A DNA stretch of 64,000 nucleotides from Spirosoma pollinicola (GTDB taxonomy: Bacteria > Bacteroidota > Bacteroidia > Cytophagales > Spirosomataceae): positions 7,183,014-7,247,013 of the forward strand of contig NZ_CP025096.1 in NCBI RefSeq assembly GCF_002831565.1, in the 5' to 3' direction. Each line of letters opens with the position of its first letter. Within the stretch, counting starts at the first letter, position 1. The notes under the pieces were generated by a model. The model saw only the letters and a program-made list of their open reading frames with translations. It made no database searches and was not told the origin of the DNA. Made by a program: the position numbers and the translations under genes. Shown piece by piece: positions 53,183 to 63,255 of the stretch.

Positions 53183-54427
53183 CTACTTCACTTTATAAAA
53201 CTTTGCGCCGAAGAGGAAGATAACCGAATAGCAAATGATAGGCAGATAATACGCTGACGCAATATCCTTTTCGGCAACCATACCCATTAAAAATGGAAAG
53301 ATAGCTCCACCCACTACGCCCATCGAAATAAACGAAGACGCTTGCTGTGTGTGTGAGCCGAGATTTTTCAGTCCCAGACTAAAAATTGTTGGGAACATGA
53401 TACTGAAAAAGAAATTGAGCATCAGCAATGCAATGAAAGAAGGCCAGCCAAAACTTTGCGCAATGATGAGACACATCACAATATTACAGACAGCAAAAAT
53501 AGCCAGCAACGAATGGGGAGCAATCACGCGCATCAGGAATGTACCCACAAAACGCCCGGCCAGCATCAGGCCCATAAACAGCACCATATAATTGCCCGCC
53601 GTAGCATCGGAGAAGCCCATTTTCTCGTGACCAAAATTGATAAAGAATGCCCAGGTCCCCGCCTGAGCGGCCACATTGAAAAACTGAGCGATGACAGCCC
53701 AGACAAAATGCTTATGCTGAAACAGGGTTTTACCCGGCTCTACGTCAACGTTTGCCGCATCGGGATCGGCTACAACCACGTGTGGGTCTGTTAAGACAGG
53801 TACTTTTACGAATGAGAACAGGATAGCAATCGTCGCTATGACACTGCCGATAACAATGTATAAGGTCTTCACTGAGGTCAAATCGGTACTCCCCTCGCTG
53901 TTATTCCGCAACAGAAAATAAGACCCAACAGCAGGTCCGATAATAGCGCCTAACGCATTGAACGCTTGTGCAAAATTGATCCGTTGATCGCTGGTACGCT
54001 GGTCGCCAAGGGCAGCTACAAATGGGTGAGCAACCGTTTCGAGTGTCGAAATTCCACAGCCTAATATGAATAGAGCGATTCCGAAAAAAGTAAACGATGC
54101 AGCCGCTGCGGCTGGAACAAATAAAAACGAGCCAATAGCAAAAAGCGAAAGACCCAGTAATACGCCGTTTTTATACCCAAACCGCTTCATGAACAAACCT
54201 GCCGGGATACCCATGACAAAATAGGCGCCAAAAATAGCAAACTGAACAAAGGCCGATTGGGTCTTGGTGAGGCTCAATACGTGTTGAAAGTGCTTGTTCA
54301 ATACATCGCCCATAGTGATGGCGACACCCCAAAACATGAACAGAGAGGTAACAAAGATGAGGGTAATCAGGTATTTATTTTCGGTAAAAGCGGCTTTAGA
54401 CTGGCCAGCGATAGGGGTTGCCTGCAT
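53183..54427 (-). CDS. FucP-like sugar:proton symporter (MFS)
   Basis: The 414-residue protein has 12 membrane segments and belongs to the FucP/GluP branch of the major facilitator superfamily, which imports L-fucose, glucose or galactose with protons. Family signatures are LFMFWGVAITMGDVLNKHFQ at the first helix, GAYFVMGIPAGLFMKRFGYK between helices 2 and 3, and GGAIFPFLMGMVAEK in helix 10-11. The sugar cannot be fixed from sequence. It is a single leftward gene. Confidence 0.88.
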   Translation of the reverse strand: MQATPIAGQSKAAFTENKYLITLIFVTSLFMFWGVAITMGDVLNKHFQHVLSLTKTQSAFVQFAIFGAYFVMGIPAGLFMKRFGYKNGVLLGLSLFAIGSFLFVPAAAAASFTFFGIALFILGCGISTLETVAHPFVAALGDQRTSDQRINFAQAFNALGAIIGPAVGSYFLLRNNSEGSTDLTSVKTLYIVIGSVIATIAILFSFVKVPVLTDPHVVVADPDAANVDVEPGKTLFQHKHFVWAVIAQFFNVAAQAGTWAFFINFGHEKMGFSDATAGNYMVLFMGLMLAGRFVGTFLMRVIAPHSLLAIFAVCNIVMCLIIAQSFGWPSFIALLMLNFFFSIMFPTIFSLGLKNLGSHTQQASSFISMGVVGGAIFPFLMGMVAEKDIASAYYLPIICYSVIFLFGAKFYKVK

Positions 54428-54575
54428 GATTTAGAAATAGTGTTACTGTTTTCGTAATGGCGCACGCTTGTCCTTTGGTTGATTATCACGCACGCATACG
54501 GTGATAAAGTGTTTTCAACGACCAAATTACCGCTTTCGGGGTTAATTCGGTCGTTTTAACTCAATGAAGTCGGTG

Positions 54576-56318
54576 TTAGTTGAGTCGGTAAACGGGATAG
54601 CGATTGTGCGTTTTCTCGTAATAAGGCGTTTGTCGGTAAATGAAATCGAGTTGGGCATCTGCATTTTCGGCAAAGGCTTTATCAGTAGCCCGTTTTTCTT
54701 CCAGTTGCTTTTTTAAAGCCGGGTTGTTTTTCACCAATTCGGCGGCTGTATCTTCAAAGATGTAGTCGGAAAAATATTCTTTCTGGTCGAGAACGCTATC
54801 GAAGAAATTCCAGGCGAAAAAGGAGTCAACACCCTGCGGCTCCAGTGTCTCGACAATGTACCGATTGACTGCCTGATTTGTCTGAATCAGGAAATCACCT
54901 TTGTAAAATTGAATACGCTGCGGCTCTGTTTTTACCTTTACGCCCGTATGGATGAAGTGCCCCTCGTAGGGTCGTTGTGCACTTTTATACTCGGTAATGT
55001 AATAAGCCGACACCCCCATTAAAGTATCTTTCGGTAACGTTTGCAGCGTCACACCATTCCGTTTCAGTTCGCCAATCACCTCCTGCCAGGCTTGCGGAAT
55101 AATATAACTACGTGGCTTATCGACCTGCATGTCAATCGAGAAGGTGTTCCAGTAGGGCACGCGTTTGGTAAACGGCTTTGCGCGATCGTAATACAGCCGT
55201 TTAAGCCCCGAAACGTCGCTCGGTTTATACCCCGCAGCGTATCCCAGAAAGGTGACCGAATCCGTTTTGGTCCGGTCAAGTTTCGTACTTAACGTGAAGG
55301 TTTCCTGCTGGCGAACAGCTTCATTTGCCCGTTGCTGGTTCGTTAAAATCGTTTGGGCATCGCGCTCACACAACCGCATAACGGCTTCGTCGAAGGCATA
55401 CGATGCCTTGACCCGGGCGGGATAGGGCTTCCACATATGCGTTTCCAGTGTAAAGCCGAAACAGTTGAACAGCGCGGCATATCCCGTTGAATAGCGGGGG
55501 GTATCATTATAGCCAATCAGACCACTTTCGGGTGTATCGCCCGCATGATTAATATAGGGAGCCGGTGGAAATCCTTTAGCAGTCAGCATCTTATCCAACT
55601 CCGGCTGGAAACTCCTGGTCATATAGCCTGACACCACAGGCTGAAGTTTATCTTTCTGTGTAGCAAAATAGGTCAGTACGTGCTGGTAATCAGCCCCATC
55701 GCTGGTGTGGTTGTCAATAAAAACCTGCGGTTTCAGCGATTGAAACATGGTCTGAAACGCTTTCGTATTTTCGGCTTCGGCCTTAATAAAATCGCGGTTG
55801 AGGTTCAGGTTACGCGCATTGCCCCGAAACCCGTAGGATTCCGGCCCGTTCTGGTTTACCCGCGACACCCCCCGGTTCAGGGAACCCCCTACATTATAAA
55901 CCGGCACTAGGGCAATCAAAACGTTTTTGGGTAATTTATTCGCTTTCAGCAGGTCACGCGCCAGCATCATGCACGCATCAATTCCCTCGGGCTCACCGGG
56001 ATGTATGCCGTTGTTAATTAATAACGTAATGCGATTCGGGCGGGCAGTAAACTGTTTATCGGACGCCAATAGAAACAGATGCAACGGCTTACCAATATCG
56101 GTTTTCCCAATCTCAACCAGTTTGGCCTGCTCATATTGCCGATCCAACTGTTGGTACCAACTGATAATTTGCGAATATGTAGCCGTCTGATTCGTATCCC
56201 GTTCGTAGGGAGTCAAGTCCGACGGTTTAGGCTGGCCGAAAACTGCTACCGGTATAAGCCAGCTTATAGACAAGCTTAAACGGGCAAGTCGAAAAAGTAA
56301 AAAGGAGCGTTTGGTCAT
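54576..56318 (-). CDS. M14-family zinc carboxypeptidase, exported
   Basis: The 580-residue protein (ATG 56318 chosen; MTKRSFLLF begins a signal peptide ending AVFGQ) has a peptidase M14 domain. The first zinc ligands are in NGIHPGEPEG (H and E), the third histidine in VFIDNHTSDGADYQH, with FRGNARNLNLNRDF in the substrate pocket. It removes C-terminal residues or processes peptidoglycan-type peptides in the envelope (family knowledge). About 250 C-terminal residues form a further domain seen in Bacteroidota relatives. Confidence 0.85.
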   Translation of the reverse strand: MTKRSFLLFRLARLSLSISWLIPVAVFGQPKPSDLTPYERDTNQTATYSQIISWYQQLDRQYEQAKLVEIGKTDIGKPLHLFLLASDKQFTARPNRITLLINNGIHPGEPEGIDACMMLARDLLKANKLPKNVLIALVPVYNVGGSLNRGVSRVNQNGPESYGFRGNARNLNLNRDFIKAEAENTKAFQTMFQSLKPQVFIDNHTSDGADYQHVLTYFATQKDKLQPVVSGYMTRSFQPELDKMLTAKGFPPAPYINHAGDTPESGLIGYNDTPRYSTGYAALFNCFGFTLETHMWKPYPARVKASYAFDEAVMRLCERDAQTILTNQQRANEAVRQQETFTLSTKLDRTKTDSVTFLGYAAGYKPSDVSGLKRLYYDRAKPFTKRVPYWNTFSIDMQVDKPRSYIIPQAWQEVIGELKRNGVTLQTLPKDTLMGVSAYYITEYKSAQRPYEGHFIHTGVKVKTEPQRIQFYKGDFLIQTNQAVNRYIVETLEPQGVDSFFAWNFFDSVLDQKEYFSDYIFEDTAAELVKNNPALKKQLEEKRATDKAFAENADAQLDFIYRQTPYYEKTHNRYPVYRLN

Positions 56319-56484
56319 AAATACGATAAGATGGGCATAAGCCAATATATATTGACTTGCGAATATAAGTCAACCTCATTATTTAAGCCGTTAGCAATAG
56401 TAATTCTATTCGGGCATCCTCTTTTGCGTTTACCACGTTGAAACCATAAACTGTCATTCTGTCTTTAACTCCTTCCTACAATAA

Positions 56485-58077
56485 ATGAACCTCAACCGCA
56501 GAGATTTCCTTAGGCAGCTTGGCTTCGGTGCCGCTGGCCTGGTCATTGCCACTTCTCTACCCGAAACGGCCTGGGCACTGCCCACAAAATCAGGCAAATT
56601 ACCCCGCAGTTTACCCGAAGCACAGGGTGTTGCGCCGGGAGGCCTATTGGATTTTGTCAATACCATTGAATCCAAAAAGCTGAACGTACATAGTGTGATG
56701 GTGATGAAACACGGGCAGGTTGTTGCCGAAGGCTGGTGGGCACCCTATGCACCCAATCTTAAACATACGCTCTATTCGCTTAGCAAGAGTTTTACCTCCT
56801 CAGCGGTGGGTATGGCAGTAGCCGAAAAACGGTTGACTGTTGAAGACAAAGTCGTTTCGTTTTTCCCGAAAGACCTTCCCGCCACCGTCAGTGAGAATCT
56901 GGCCGCCATGCGCGTGAAGGATTTACTCACCATGTCGACAGGGCATGACAAGGACACAACGCCTGCGCTGCGTGAAGGCGGGAACAGCAACTGGATCAAA
57001 GCTTTCCTGGCTCAACCCGTTGACCATAAACCGGGAACATTTTTTGTCTATAACAGTGGGGCTACATACATGCTCTCGGCCATTGTGCAAAAACTTACGG
57101 GTATGCCCGTTGTCGAGTACCTGAAACCTCGCCTATTCGGGCCACTGGGTATTGAGGGTGAAGACTGGGAAGTTGACCCAAATGGTATTAATACAGGGGG
57201 CTGGGGTCTTCGCCTACGCACCGAAGATATTGCCAAATTCGGGCAGCTTTACCTACAAAAAGGCATGTGGAATGGCAAACGGTTACTCGCTGAAAACTGG
57301 ATTGCCAATGCAACCCGCAAGGAAGTAGACTCTAAAGGCGGCAAAGGCGATGCCACCGTAAATGACTGGATTCAGGGGTACGGCTACCAGTTCTGGCGGT
57401 GCCGGCACGATGCCTTCCGGGGCGACGGTGCGTTTGGACAATATTGTATTGTGCTTCCTAAAGAGGATGCGGTCGTAGCGATTACCTCCGAGACAAGTGA
57501 TATGCAGGGCATTCTGAATGCGGTTTGGGACCATATTTTACCCGCCCTTCAGGGAACAGGTCTACCCTCCGATAAAATTAAACAGGCGGCACTAACCCAA
57601 AAACTGACTACACTAACGTTGACACCAACCGTTTCGCAAACGTCGACATCAGTGGCGAGCCAGATCAGTGAGAAAACGTTTACCGTTGCCGATAATTCAT
57701 TACATGTTAAAGCGGTCACGCTGACCTTCGGAAAAGACGGATGCATTTTTAAACTAACAGACGATCAGGGCGATCATCAGGTGTTATGCGGTGTTGGTCG
57801 CTGGCGCGAGGGCACGACTACATTTTCTGTCGCTCCCCTGTCTCTAACGCCAACGGTAGTGCCAGGTGGGCCCGTCCGAAAGGTGGCCGGAAGCGGAAGC
57901 TGGCAGGATGCCAATACGTTTGTTATGATTTGGCGGTTCATCGAAACCGCTCACTATGACACCGTTACCTGCCGATATGGTAAAGAGGGCGTGCAGGTCG
58001 AATTTCAGAGTAGTTTGAGTATTCTGAATAAAACCAAAGACAAACGGCCAGTATTAGACGGGAAAATGGTGGCTTGA
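56485..58077 (+). CDS. Twin-arginine exported serine hydrolase (beta-lactamase fold)
   Basis: The 530-residue protein starts NRRDFLRQLGFGAAGL, a twin-arginine signal, and has a class C beta-lactamase/DD-peptidase-like domain with SxxK at S98-K101 (SLSK) and the second motif at Y189 (VYNSGATY). FRGDGAFGQYCIV replaces the usual third KTG-type motif. The last 130 residues are a separate beta-rich domain. It is probably an esterase or peptidase rather than a true beta-lactamase (inference). Confidence 0.85.
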   Translation: MNLNRRDFLRQLGFGAAGLVIATSLPETAWALPTKSGKLPRSLPEAQGVAPGGLLDFVNTIESKKLNVHSVMVMKHGQVVAEGWWAPYAPNLKHTLYSLSKSFTSSAVGMAVAEKRLTVEDKVVSFFPKDLPATVSENLAAMRVKDLLTMSTGHDKDTTPALREGGNSNWIKAFLAQPVDHKPGTFFVYNSGATYMLSAIVQKLTGMPVVEYLKPRLFGPLGIEGEDWEVDPNGINTGGWGLRLRTEDIAKFGQLYLQKGMWNGKRLLAENWIANATRKEVDSKGGKGDATVNDWIQGYGYQFWRCRHDAFRGDGAFGQYCIVLPKEDAVVAITSETSDMQGILNAVWDHILPALQGTGLPSDKIKQAALTQKLTTLTLTPTVSQTSTSVASQISEKTFTVADNSLHVKAVTLTFGKDGCIFKLTDDQGDHQVLCGVGRWREGTTTFSVAPLSLTPTVVPGGPVRKVAGSGSWQDANTFVMIWRFIETAHYDTVTCRYGKEGVQVEFQSSLSILNKTKDKRPVLDGKMVA

Positions 58078-58078
58078 T

Positions 58079-58170
58079 TTTTTGTCATTCTGACGAAGGA
58101 AGAATCTTAATGTATCCCCACTTCCAAACATGGATACGTTAAGATTCTTCCTTCGTCAGAATGACAAAAA
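58079..58170. repeat. Inverted repeat, 39-bp arms (GTCATTCTGACGAAGG type)
   Basis: Arms 58079-58117 and 58132-58170 match with one mismatch. The outer TTTTTGTCATTCTGACGAAGG and inner GAAGAATCTTAA resemble the arms of the repeat at 41671-41793, so the two probably belong to one dispersed family. It lies between convergent genes and is likely also a terminator. Confidence 0.92.
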
Positions 58171-58238
58171 TCACCTACTGATGAACGTTTAAACAGATTC
58201 CTCAAGATTCTTCGTTACTCACCTTGACAAAACAAAGA

Positions 58239-60485
58239 TTACAACAATTTATCCAGTGTAATCGGCAAATCCCGAACACGACGGCCCGTTGCGTGGAAAA
58301 CGGCATTGGCAATGGCAGCGGGCAAACCCACAATACCAATTTCACCCAATCCCTTCACACCCAATGGGTTAACGATATCATCGTGTTCTTCGACAAAAAT
58401 GACATCAAGATCATGAATATCGGCATTAACCGCTACATGGTATTCGGCCAGACTGTGGTTCATGAATCGTCCGAGATTATGATCCATTACACTTTCTTCT
58501 TCCAGGGCTTTGCTAATTCCCCAAACCATCCCCCCCAGAATCTGACTTCGGGCTGTTTTGGGGTTGATGATGCGTCCGGAGGCAACAGCCGTCACCACGC
58601 GATTCACTTTCACTGTGCCAAGCTCCTCATCGACCATCACCTCCACAAAAACGGCTGAGTGCGTACTACGGGTGTAATTCTTCTGTTTGAAAGCATTTGG
58701 CAATGCGCCTGTAATTTCCCGAATGGCTTTACCCCCATTTTGGTCAACGAGCGTTTGCAGCGAAATAGCCACCAACGGATCATTTTTTAAGCGCAGATGC
58801 TTGTCGGCAAACGTTACATCTTCCCATTTGACCCCTTTAAACGGCGAATCAGGCATCTTTTTTGCCAGCTTAAGTAACGATTTCCCCACTTCTTCACAAG
58901 CGGCCTTCACAGCAGAACCAACAGTGGCCGCCGTCCAGGAGCCTCCCGAAATAGGCGCTATCGGCATATCTGAATCCCCTAGTTTGAAGAGCACATCGCT
59001 CACGGGCATTCCGAGCGTATCGGCGGCAATCTGCGTCATAATCGTGTAGGTGCCGGTACCGATATCGGCGGTGGCGCTACTCACCCGCAGTTTGCCATTC
59101 ACCATTAAAACGGCTTCGGCGCGTGCGGGCATCTGGTTTGCATCCCATATTCCAGTAGCCATCCCCCAACCAATGAGATTATGATCTTTCTTCATGGAGC
59201 GTGGTTCCGGGTTGCGACTGTTCCAGCCAAAGCGTTCGGCACCCTGCCGGAAACACTCCCGAAGCTCCTTACTCGAATAAGGACGTTTTTCGTTGTGGTC
59301 CATATCGGTATAGTTCTTCAACCGAAGCTGAAGTGGGTCCATACCGAGGTCATAGGCTAGTTCATCCATCGCTACTTCCAGCGCATGCATGCCCGTTACC
59401 CCACCCGGTGCGCGCATATCGAGCGGACTATATACATCCAGCGGCACCAGCTTATAGTCCATCTTTACGTTTTCTGTTGGATAAAGCTGTCCGCCCCAGT
59501 TAACGACCACTTCGGTATAATCTTCAAACTGCGACGTTTCGCCATATGCGTCATGATAGAGGGCATTCATTGTGCCATCTGCCAGTGCGCCCAGCGCGAC
59601 ATTCTGCACAGTTGCCGGACGATGCCCGAAGGTGAACATCTGCTGGCGTGTAAGCGAAACCCGCACCGATCGTTTCAGTTCACGAGCCGCCATCACCGCC
59701 ATAAACAATTGATATTGAGGCCTTAATCCCGACCCAAAACCACCGCCCATGTAAGGCGAGAGCACCCGAACGTCTTTAAAAGGGATGTTGAATACCTGCG
59801 AAACGTACAGAATACTATTGGTTACGCCCTGCGTTTTATCATAAATCGTCAGTTTGCCACTTTTGTCATATGAAACCGTTGTGGCAAACAACTCCATCGG
59901 GTTGTGGTGCTCGGCGGCATGAACGTACCGCCCAGCCATTTTATTCGGGTCTTCATTATAGACCTTGTCAAAGTCGCCACGCGGTTTTGGCGGTGGTGGT
60001 TTCAGCAGGTCGGCGACACCATGTTTGGGTTTACGGGCTTTGTGCAGATTGGCTTCCAGGTCAGTTTCATGAGTAGCTTCTTCATACTCAACCCGAATTA
60101 ACGTGGCCGCATAGCGTGCCAGTTCAAACGTTTCGGCAACGACCAACGCAATGGGTTGACCGCTGTATTTGATGGTGGCATTGTGCAATGGCCGAAACGG
60201 TGCCCCCGGTGGAGCATCCTGGTCTTTATAGCTTATGTCGAACCAGGCAAGTTTTGGCCGGTTTTCGTGCGTAAATACCTGCAAGACACCGTCGAGACCC
60301 AGTGCATCACTAGCGTCGAAGGATTTGATTTTACCCTTGGCAATAGCACTGGATACAACGACGCCATACGTTAAATCGGGCACGTTGAACTCAGCGGCAT
60401 ATTTGGCTTTGCCTGTTACCTTATCGACACCGTCGACACGGTTAATTGGTTTACCGATTGACCCGGTTATTAGTGGTGCGCTCAT
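58239..60485 (-). CDS. Molybdenum hydroxylase large (molybdopterin) subunit
   Basis: The 748-residue protein is a xanthine dehydrogenase/aldehyde oxidase-type molybdopterin subunit. An N-terminal aldehyde-oxidase hammerhead domain (GVDKVTGKAKYAAEF) precedes the cofactor-binding domain (MGGGFGSGLRPQYQ, SGGSWTAATVGSAVKAA). The catalytic glutamate is in GVKGLGEIGIVGLPAAIA near the C-terminus. The three-gene order iron-sulfur, FAD, molybdenum, with 4-base overlaps, matches PaoABC/YagTSR aldehyde oxidoreductases. Substrates are probably aldehydes or N-heterocycles. Confidence 0.9.
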   Translation of the reverse strand: MSAPLITGSIGKPINRVDGVDKVTGKAKYAAEFNVPDLTYGVVVSSAIAKGKIKSFDASDALGLDGVLQVFTHENRPKLAWFDISYKDQDAPPGAPFRPLHNATIKYSGQPIALVVAETFELARYAATLIRVEYEEATHETDLEANLHKARKPKHGVADLLKPPPPKPRGDFDKVYNEDPNKMAGRYVHAAEHHNPMELFATTVSYDKSGKLTIYDKTQGVTNSILYVSQVFNIPFKDVRVLSPYMGGGFGSGLRPQYQLFMAVMAARELKRSVRVSLTRQQMFTFGHRPATVQNVALGALADGTMNALYHDAYGETSQFEDYTEVVVNWGGQLYPTENVKMDYKLVPLDVYSPLDMRAPGGVTGMHALEVAMDELAYDLGMDPLQLRLKNYTDMDHNEKRPYSSKELRECFRQGAERFGWNSRNPEPRSMKKDHNLIGWGMATGIWDANQMPARAEAVLMVNGKLRVSSATADIGTGTYTIMTQIAADTLGMPVSDVLFKLGDSDMPIAPISGGSWTAATVGSAVKAACEEVGKSLLKLAKKMPDSPFKGVKWEDVTFADKHLRLKNDPLVAISLQTLVDQNGGKAIREITGALPNAFKQKNYTRSTHSAVFVEVMVDEELGTVKVNRVVTAVASGRIINPKTARSQILGGMVWGISKALEEESVMDHNLGRFMNHSLAEYHVAVNADIHDLDVIFVEEHDDIVNPLGVKGLGEIGIVGLPAAIANAVFHATGRRVRDLPITLDKLL

Positions 60486-61477
60486 TCGGTTGGTTCGAGT
60501 TTAGCGGCTTGTCCCAACGCCCGTACAATAGCGCGTTTAGCCAGTTCGATTTTAAAAGTATTATGTCCAAATCCCTGTGCGCCAGCCAATAATATGTCGG
60601 CTGCTGCCTGGAAGTTTTCTTTCGTGGCCGGCTTACCAACCAACGCGGTTTCTGCTTCGGGTTTGCGCCAGGGTTTATGAGCTACTCCACCTAATGCAAT
60701 TCGAGCCGTGGTTATGGTATCCCCATCCATCTCAAGGGCGGCAGCCACCGACACCAGTGCGAAGGCATAGGAAGCCCGGTCGCGGAGTTTCAGATAGGCG
60801 AAATAGTCCGGGAAGCCTTTGGCGGGCAGGTCGATGGCCGTAATAAGTTCATCGGGTTCAAGGGTATTGTCGATTTCGGGGGTATCGCCGGGGAGCCGGT
60901 GAAATTCGGCAAACGGTATCGTCCGTTCTCCATTTGGCCCTTTCACGCGTACCTCCGCTTCGAGGGCCGCCAGCGCCACACACATATCAGACGGGTGTGT
61001 AGCGATGCACTGATCGCTTGTCCCCAGAATAGCGTGAATTCGGTTGTAGCCATTGATGGCCGAGCAGCCCGAGCCGGGTTCCCGTTTGTTGCAAGGCGTA
61101 GCGGTATCGTAGAAATAATAGCAGCGGGTGCGTTGCAACAGGTTGCCACCGTCGGTCGCCATATTTCGCAACTGGGGCGACGCCCCCGCCAGAATTGTTT
61201 GCGACAATAATGGATATCGTTCAATAACCTGCTCATTATAAGCCGTATCGGCATTTGTTACGAGTGCTCCAAGGCGCAAACCACCATTTACATTTTCAGA
61301 AATAGTCGCCAGCGGAAGCCGGGTTATGTCGATCAGGTGGGTAGGATGCTCCACATTTTCCTTCATCAGGTCAATGAGGTTAGTGCCGCCCGCAATGAAT
61401 TTGGCGGTGTGTTCGGATGCCCGTTCGCGCACGGCGGTATCTACGGCATCGGTTCGGGAGTAAGTGAAGCTGTTCAT
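60482..61477 (-). CDS. Molybdenum hydroxylase FAD-binding subunit
   Basis: The 331-residue protein has the FAD-binding domain of the xanthine dehydrogenase family: KFIAGGTNLIDLMKENVEHP, QLRNMATDGGNLLQRTRC and a CO-dehydrogenase-flavoprotein C-terminal part. Cysteines in TRCYYFYDTATPCNKREPGSGC match the extra [4Fe-4S] cluster loop of the PaoB type. It overlaps both neighbours by 4 bases. Confidence 0.9.
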   Translation of the reverse strand: MNSFTYSRTDAVDTAVRERASEHTAKFIAGGTNLIDLMKENVEHPTHLIDITRLPLATISENVNGGLRLGALVTNADTAYNEQVIERYPLLSQTILAGASPQLRNMATDGGNLLQRTRCYYFYDTATPCNKREPGSGCSAINGYNRIHAILGTSDQCIATHPSDMCVALAALEAEVRVKGPNGERTIPFAEFHRLPGDTPEIDNTLEPDELITAIDLPAKGFPDYFAYLKLRDRASYAFALVSVAAALEMDGDTITTARIALGGVAHKPWRKPEAETALVGKPATKENFQAAADILLAGAQGFGHNTFKIELAKRAIVRALGQAAKLEPTE

Positions 61478-62013
61478 GCGGTTTTCAGGTTCATGACGTC
61501 TTCAATGGCATCCACAATGTTTGTGTAGGCTCCACAGCGGCAAATATTACCACTCATAAGTTCACGAATATCAGCGGTAGTTCTCACTTTGCCTTCGTTC
61601 ATCAACCCAACTGCCGAACAAATCTGGCCGGGCGTACAGTAGCCACATTGAAAAGCATCATGTTCTATAAATGCTTTTTGTAAGGGGTGTAATCCACCTG
61701 CTGAACCGTTTACAGTATCAGCAAGACCTTCAATAGTTGTAATTTGAGCATCTTCCTGCATCACAGCTAGTGTTAAACAGGAGTTGATGCGTTTGCCATT
61801 AACCAATACGGTACAGGCCCCGCATTGTCCATGATCACACCCTTTTTTGGTACCGGTCAAGTCCATATACTCCCGAAGTGCATCGAGAAGCGTGGTCCAG
61901 GGAGCAATTTTCAGTTCGGTTTCTTTGCCATTGACAGTCAATTTGACCGACTGAATCGGGGGCAGCGAAGGCGGTCGCTGGTCGGGCGGATACGTTTCTA
62001 CAGCAGAGTTCAT
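61474..62013 (-). CDS. Molybdenum hydroxylase [2Fe-2S] subunit
   Basis: The 179-residue protein carries two [2Fe-2S] clusters: a plant-ferredoxin type (GCDHGQCGACTVLVNG and a later cysteine) and a helical type (CGYCTPGQIC, ICRCGAY). It passes electrons from the molybdenum centre. PaoA of E. coli has a twin-arginine signal, but here the N-terminus (MNSAVETYPPDQRPPSLPPI) shows none, so the complex may be cytosolic. First gene of the operon; its leader at 62014-62233 shows no clear promoter. Confidence 0.91.
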   Translation of the reverse strand: MNSAVETYPPDQRPPSLPPIQSVKLTVNGKETELKIAPWTTLLDALREYMDLTGTKKGCDHGQCGACTVLVNGKRINSCLTLAVMQEDAQITTIEGLADTVNGSAGGLHPLQKAFIEHDAFQCGYCTPGQICSAVGLMNEGKVRTTADIRELMSGNICRCGAYTNIVDAIEDVMNLKTA

Positions 62014-62233
62014 AGTGATTTGAAGTAAGTCTATACCTGATTACCCAACCCCCATGAAATCGTTGTTGTTTTAAAAAATAGGTAAACGGTCCGTGATCTG
62101 GTTAATCCGGACTTTAACTGTAAATGAGTAACAACTCACCCGTATTCTTGTTAATTCAACGTGCCTGTCACGACAACCTCTTTGCATTTGATCTGCAACC
62201 AGACAGCGCAATAACTCAACGACTATAATCAAA

Positions 62234-63190
62234 ATGACTGCTAAATCATTTTTCACTAACACCTGGACTGTTATCAAAGACGCCTTTAGTGGCTTTATGG
62301 ATGATCGGTGTTTAAAGCTTAGTGCCGCTTTAGCGTATTATACTGTTTTTTCGCTGGCCCCTTTGTTGGTATTAATCATTTCTGTGGTGAGTATTTTTCT
62401 GGGACAGGATGCTATTCAGGGAGAAATATTTTCGCAGATCAACGGGCTGGTAGGAAACGAAGCCGCCAAACAGATACAGGATATGATCAAGAGCGTCAGT
62501 TTGTCGGGGAAAACAAATTCGGCTCTGGCGATTGGCATCGTTACGCTGATCATTGGCGCAACCAGCATCTTTGTGGAGATTCAGGATTCTGTCAATATGA
62601 TCTGGCGCGTAAAAGCCAAACCCAAGCGTGGCTGGCTGAAATTGATCAAAGACCGGCTTCTGTCTTCATCGCTAGTCGTCAGCTTAGGATTTTTACTACT
62701 CGTTTCGCTGATTGTTAACGGGTTAGTGCTGGCGATGAGCGGTTTCCTGACGCGCTACATACCCGGCCTGGGCGTCTATATAATCAGCGCCGTTAATTTT
62801 ATGATCAGCACAGGCGTAGTTGCCACGCTCTTCGCAGTTATTTTCAAGGTCCTGCCCGACGCCAAAATTTCGTGGAAAGATGTTCGCTGGGGGGCTCTGT
62901 TTACGGCTCTGCTGTTCATGCTTGGCCGCTACCTGATTGGCCTGTATATCGAAACAACCAGCACCAGTTCCGCCTATGGAGCCGCCGGGTCGCTCATTGT
63001 GATTCTGACATGGATCTATTACACAGCCGCTATTCTTTATTTCGGGGCTGAGTTCACTCAGGCGTATGCGAATCACTTTGGCATAAAAATCGAACCGGCA
63101 GACTATGCTGTGTACGTTGAACAAACCGAACGGGAACGGGATGTAAAGACGATTCCAATCCAGCAAAAGGTAGACGCCGGTAAAAAGTGA
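62234..63190 (+). CDS. YihY/BrkB-family inner-membrane protein
   Basis: The 318-residue protein has six membrane segments and the YihY/virulence-factor BrkB hallmarks: KLSAALAYYTVFSLAPLLVL, VKAKPKRGWLKLIKDR and the C-terminal YYTAAILYFGAEFTQAYA. The family was once thought to be RNase BN; its true role is unknown. It stands alone, divergent from the molybdenum enzyme operon. Confidence 0.87.
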   Translation: MTAKSFFTNTWTVIKDAFSGFMDDRCLKLSAALAYYTVFSLAPLLVLIISVVSIFLGQDAIQGEIFSQINGLVGNEAAKQIQDMIKSVSLSGKTNSALAIGIVTLIIGATSIFVEIQDSVNMIWRVKAKPKRGWLKLIKDRLLSSSLVVSLGFLLLVSLIVNGLVLAMSGFLTRYIPGLGVYIISAVNFMISTGVVATLFAVIFKVLPDAKISWKDVRWGALFTALLFMLGRYLIGLYIETTSTSSAYGAAGSLIVILTWIYYTAAILYFGAEFTQAYANHFGIKIEPADYAVYVEQTERERDVKTIPIQQKVDAGKK

Positions 63191-63197
63191 TATCTAT

Positions 63198-63238
63198 TTA
63201 CAACCCTATAAAGTTTCTATAACCTTATAGGGTTGTAA
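63198..63238. terminator. Convergent hairpin terminator
   Basis: TTACAACCCTATAA (63198-63211) pairs perfectly with 63225-63238. It lies between the convergent BrkB and sialidase-like genes, 8 bases after the BrkB stop. Confidence 0.6.
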
Positions 63239-63255
63239 TCTAAGCCCAGACTCAA

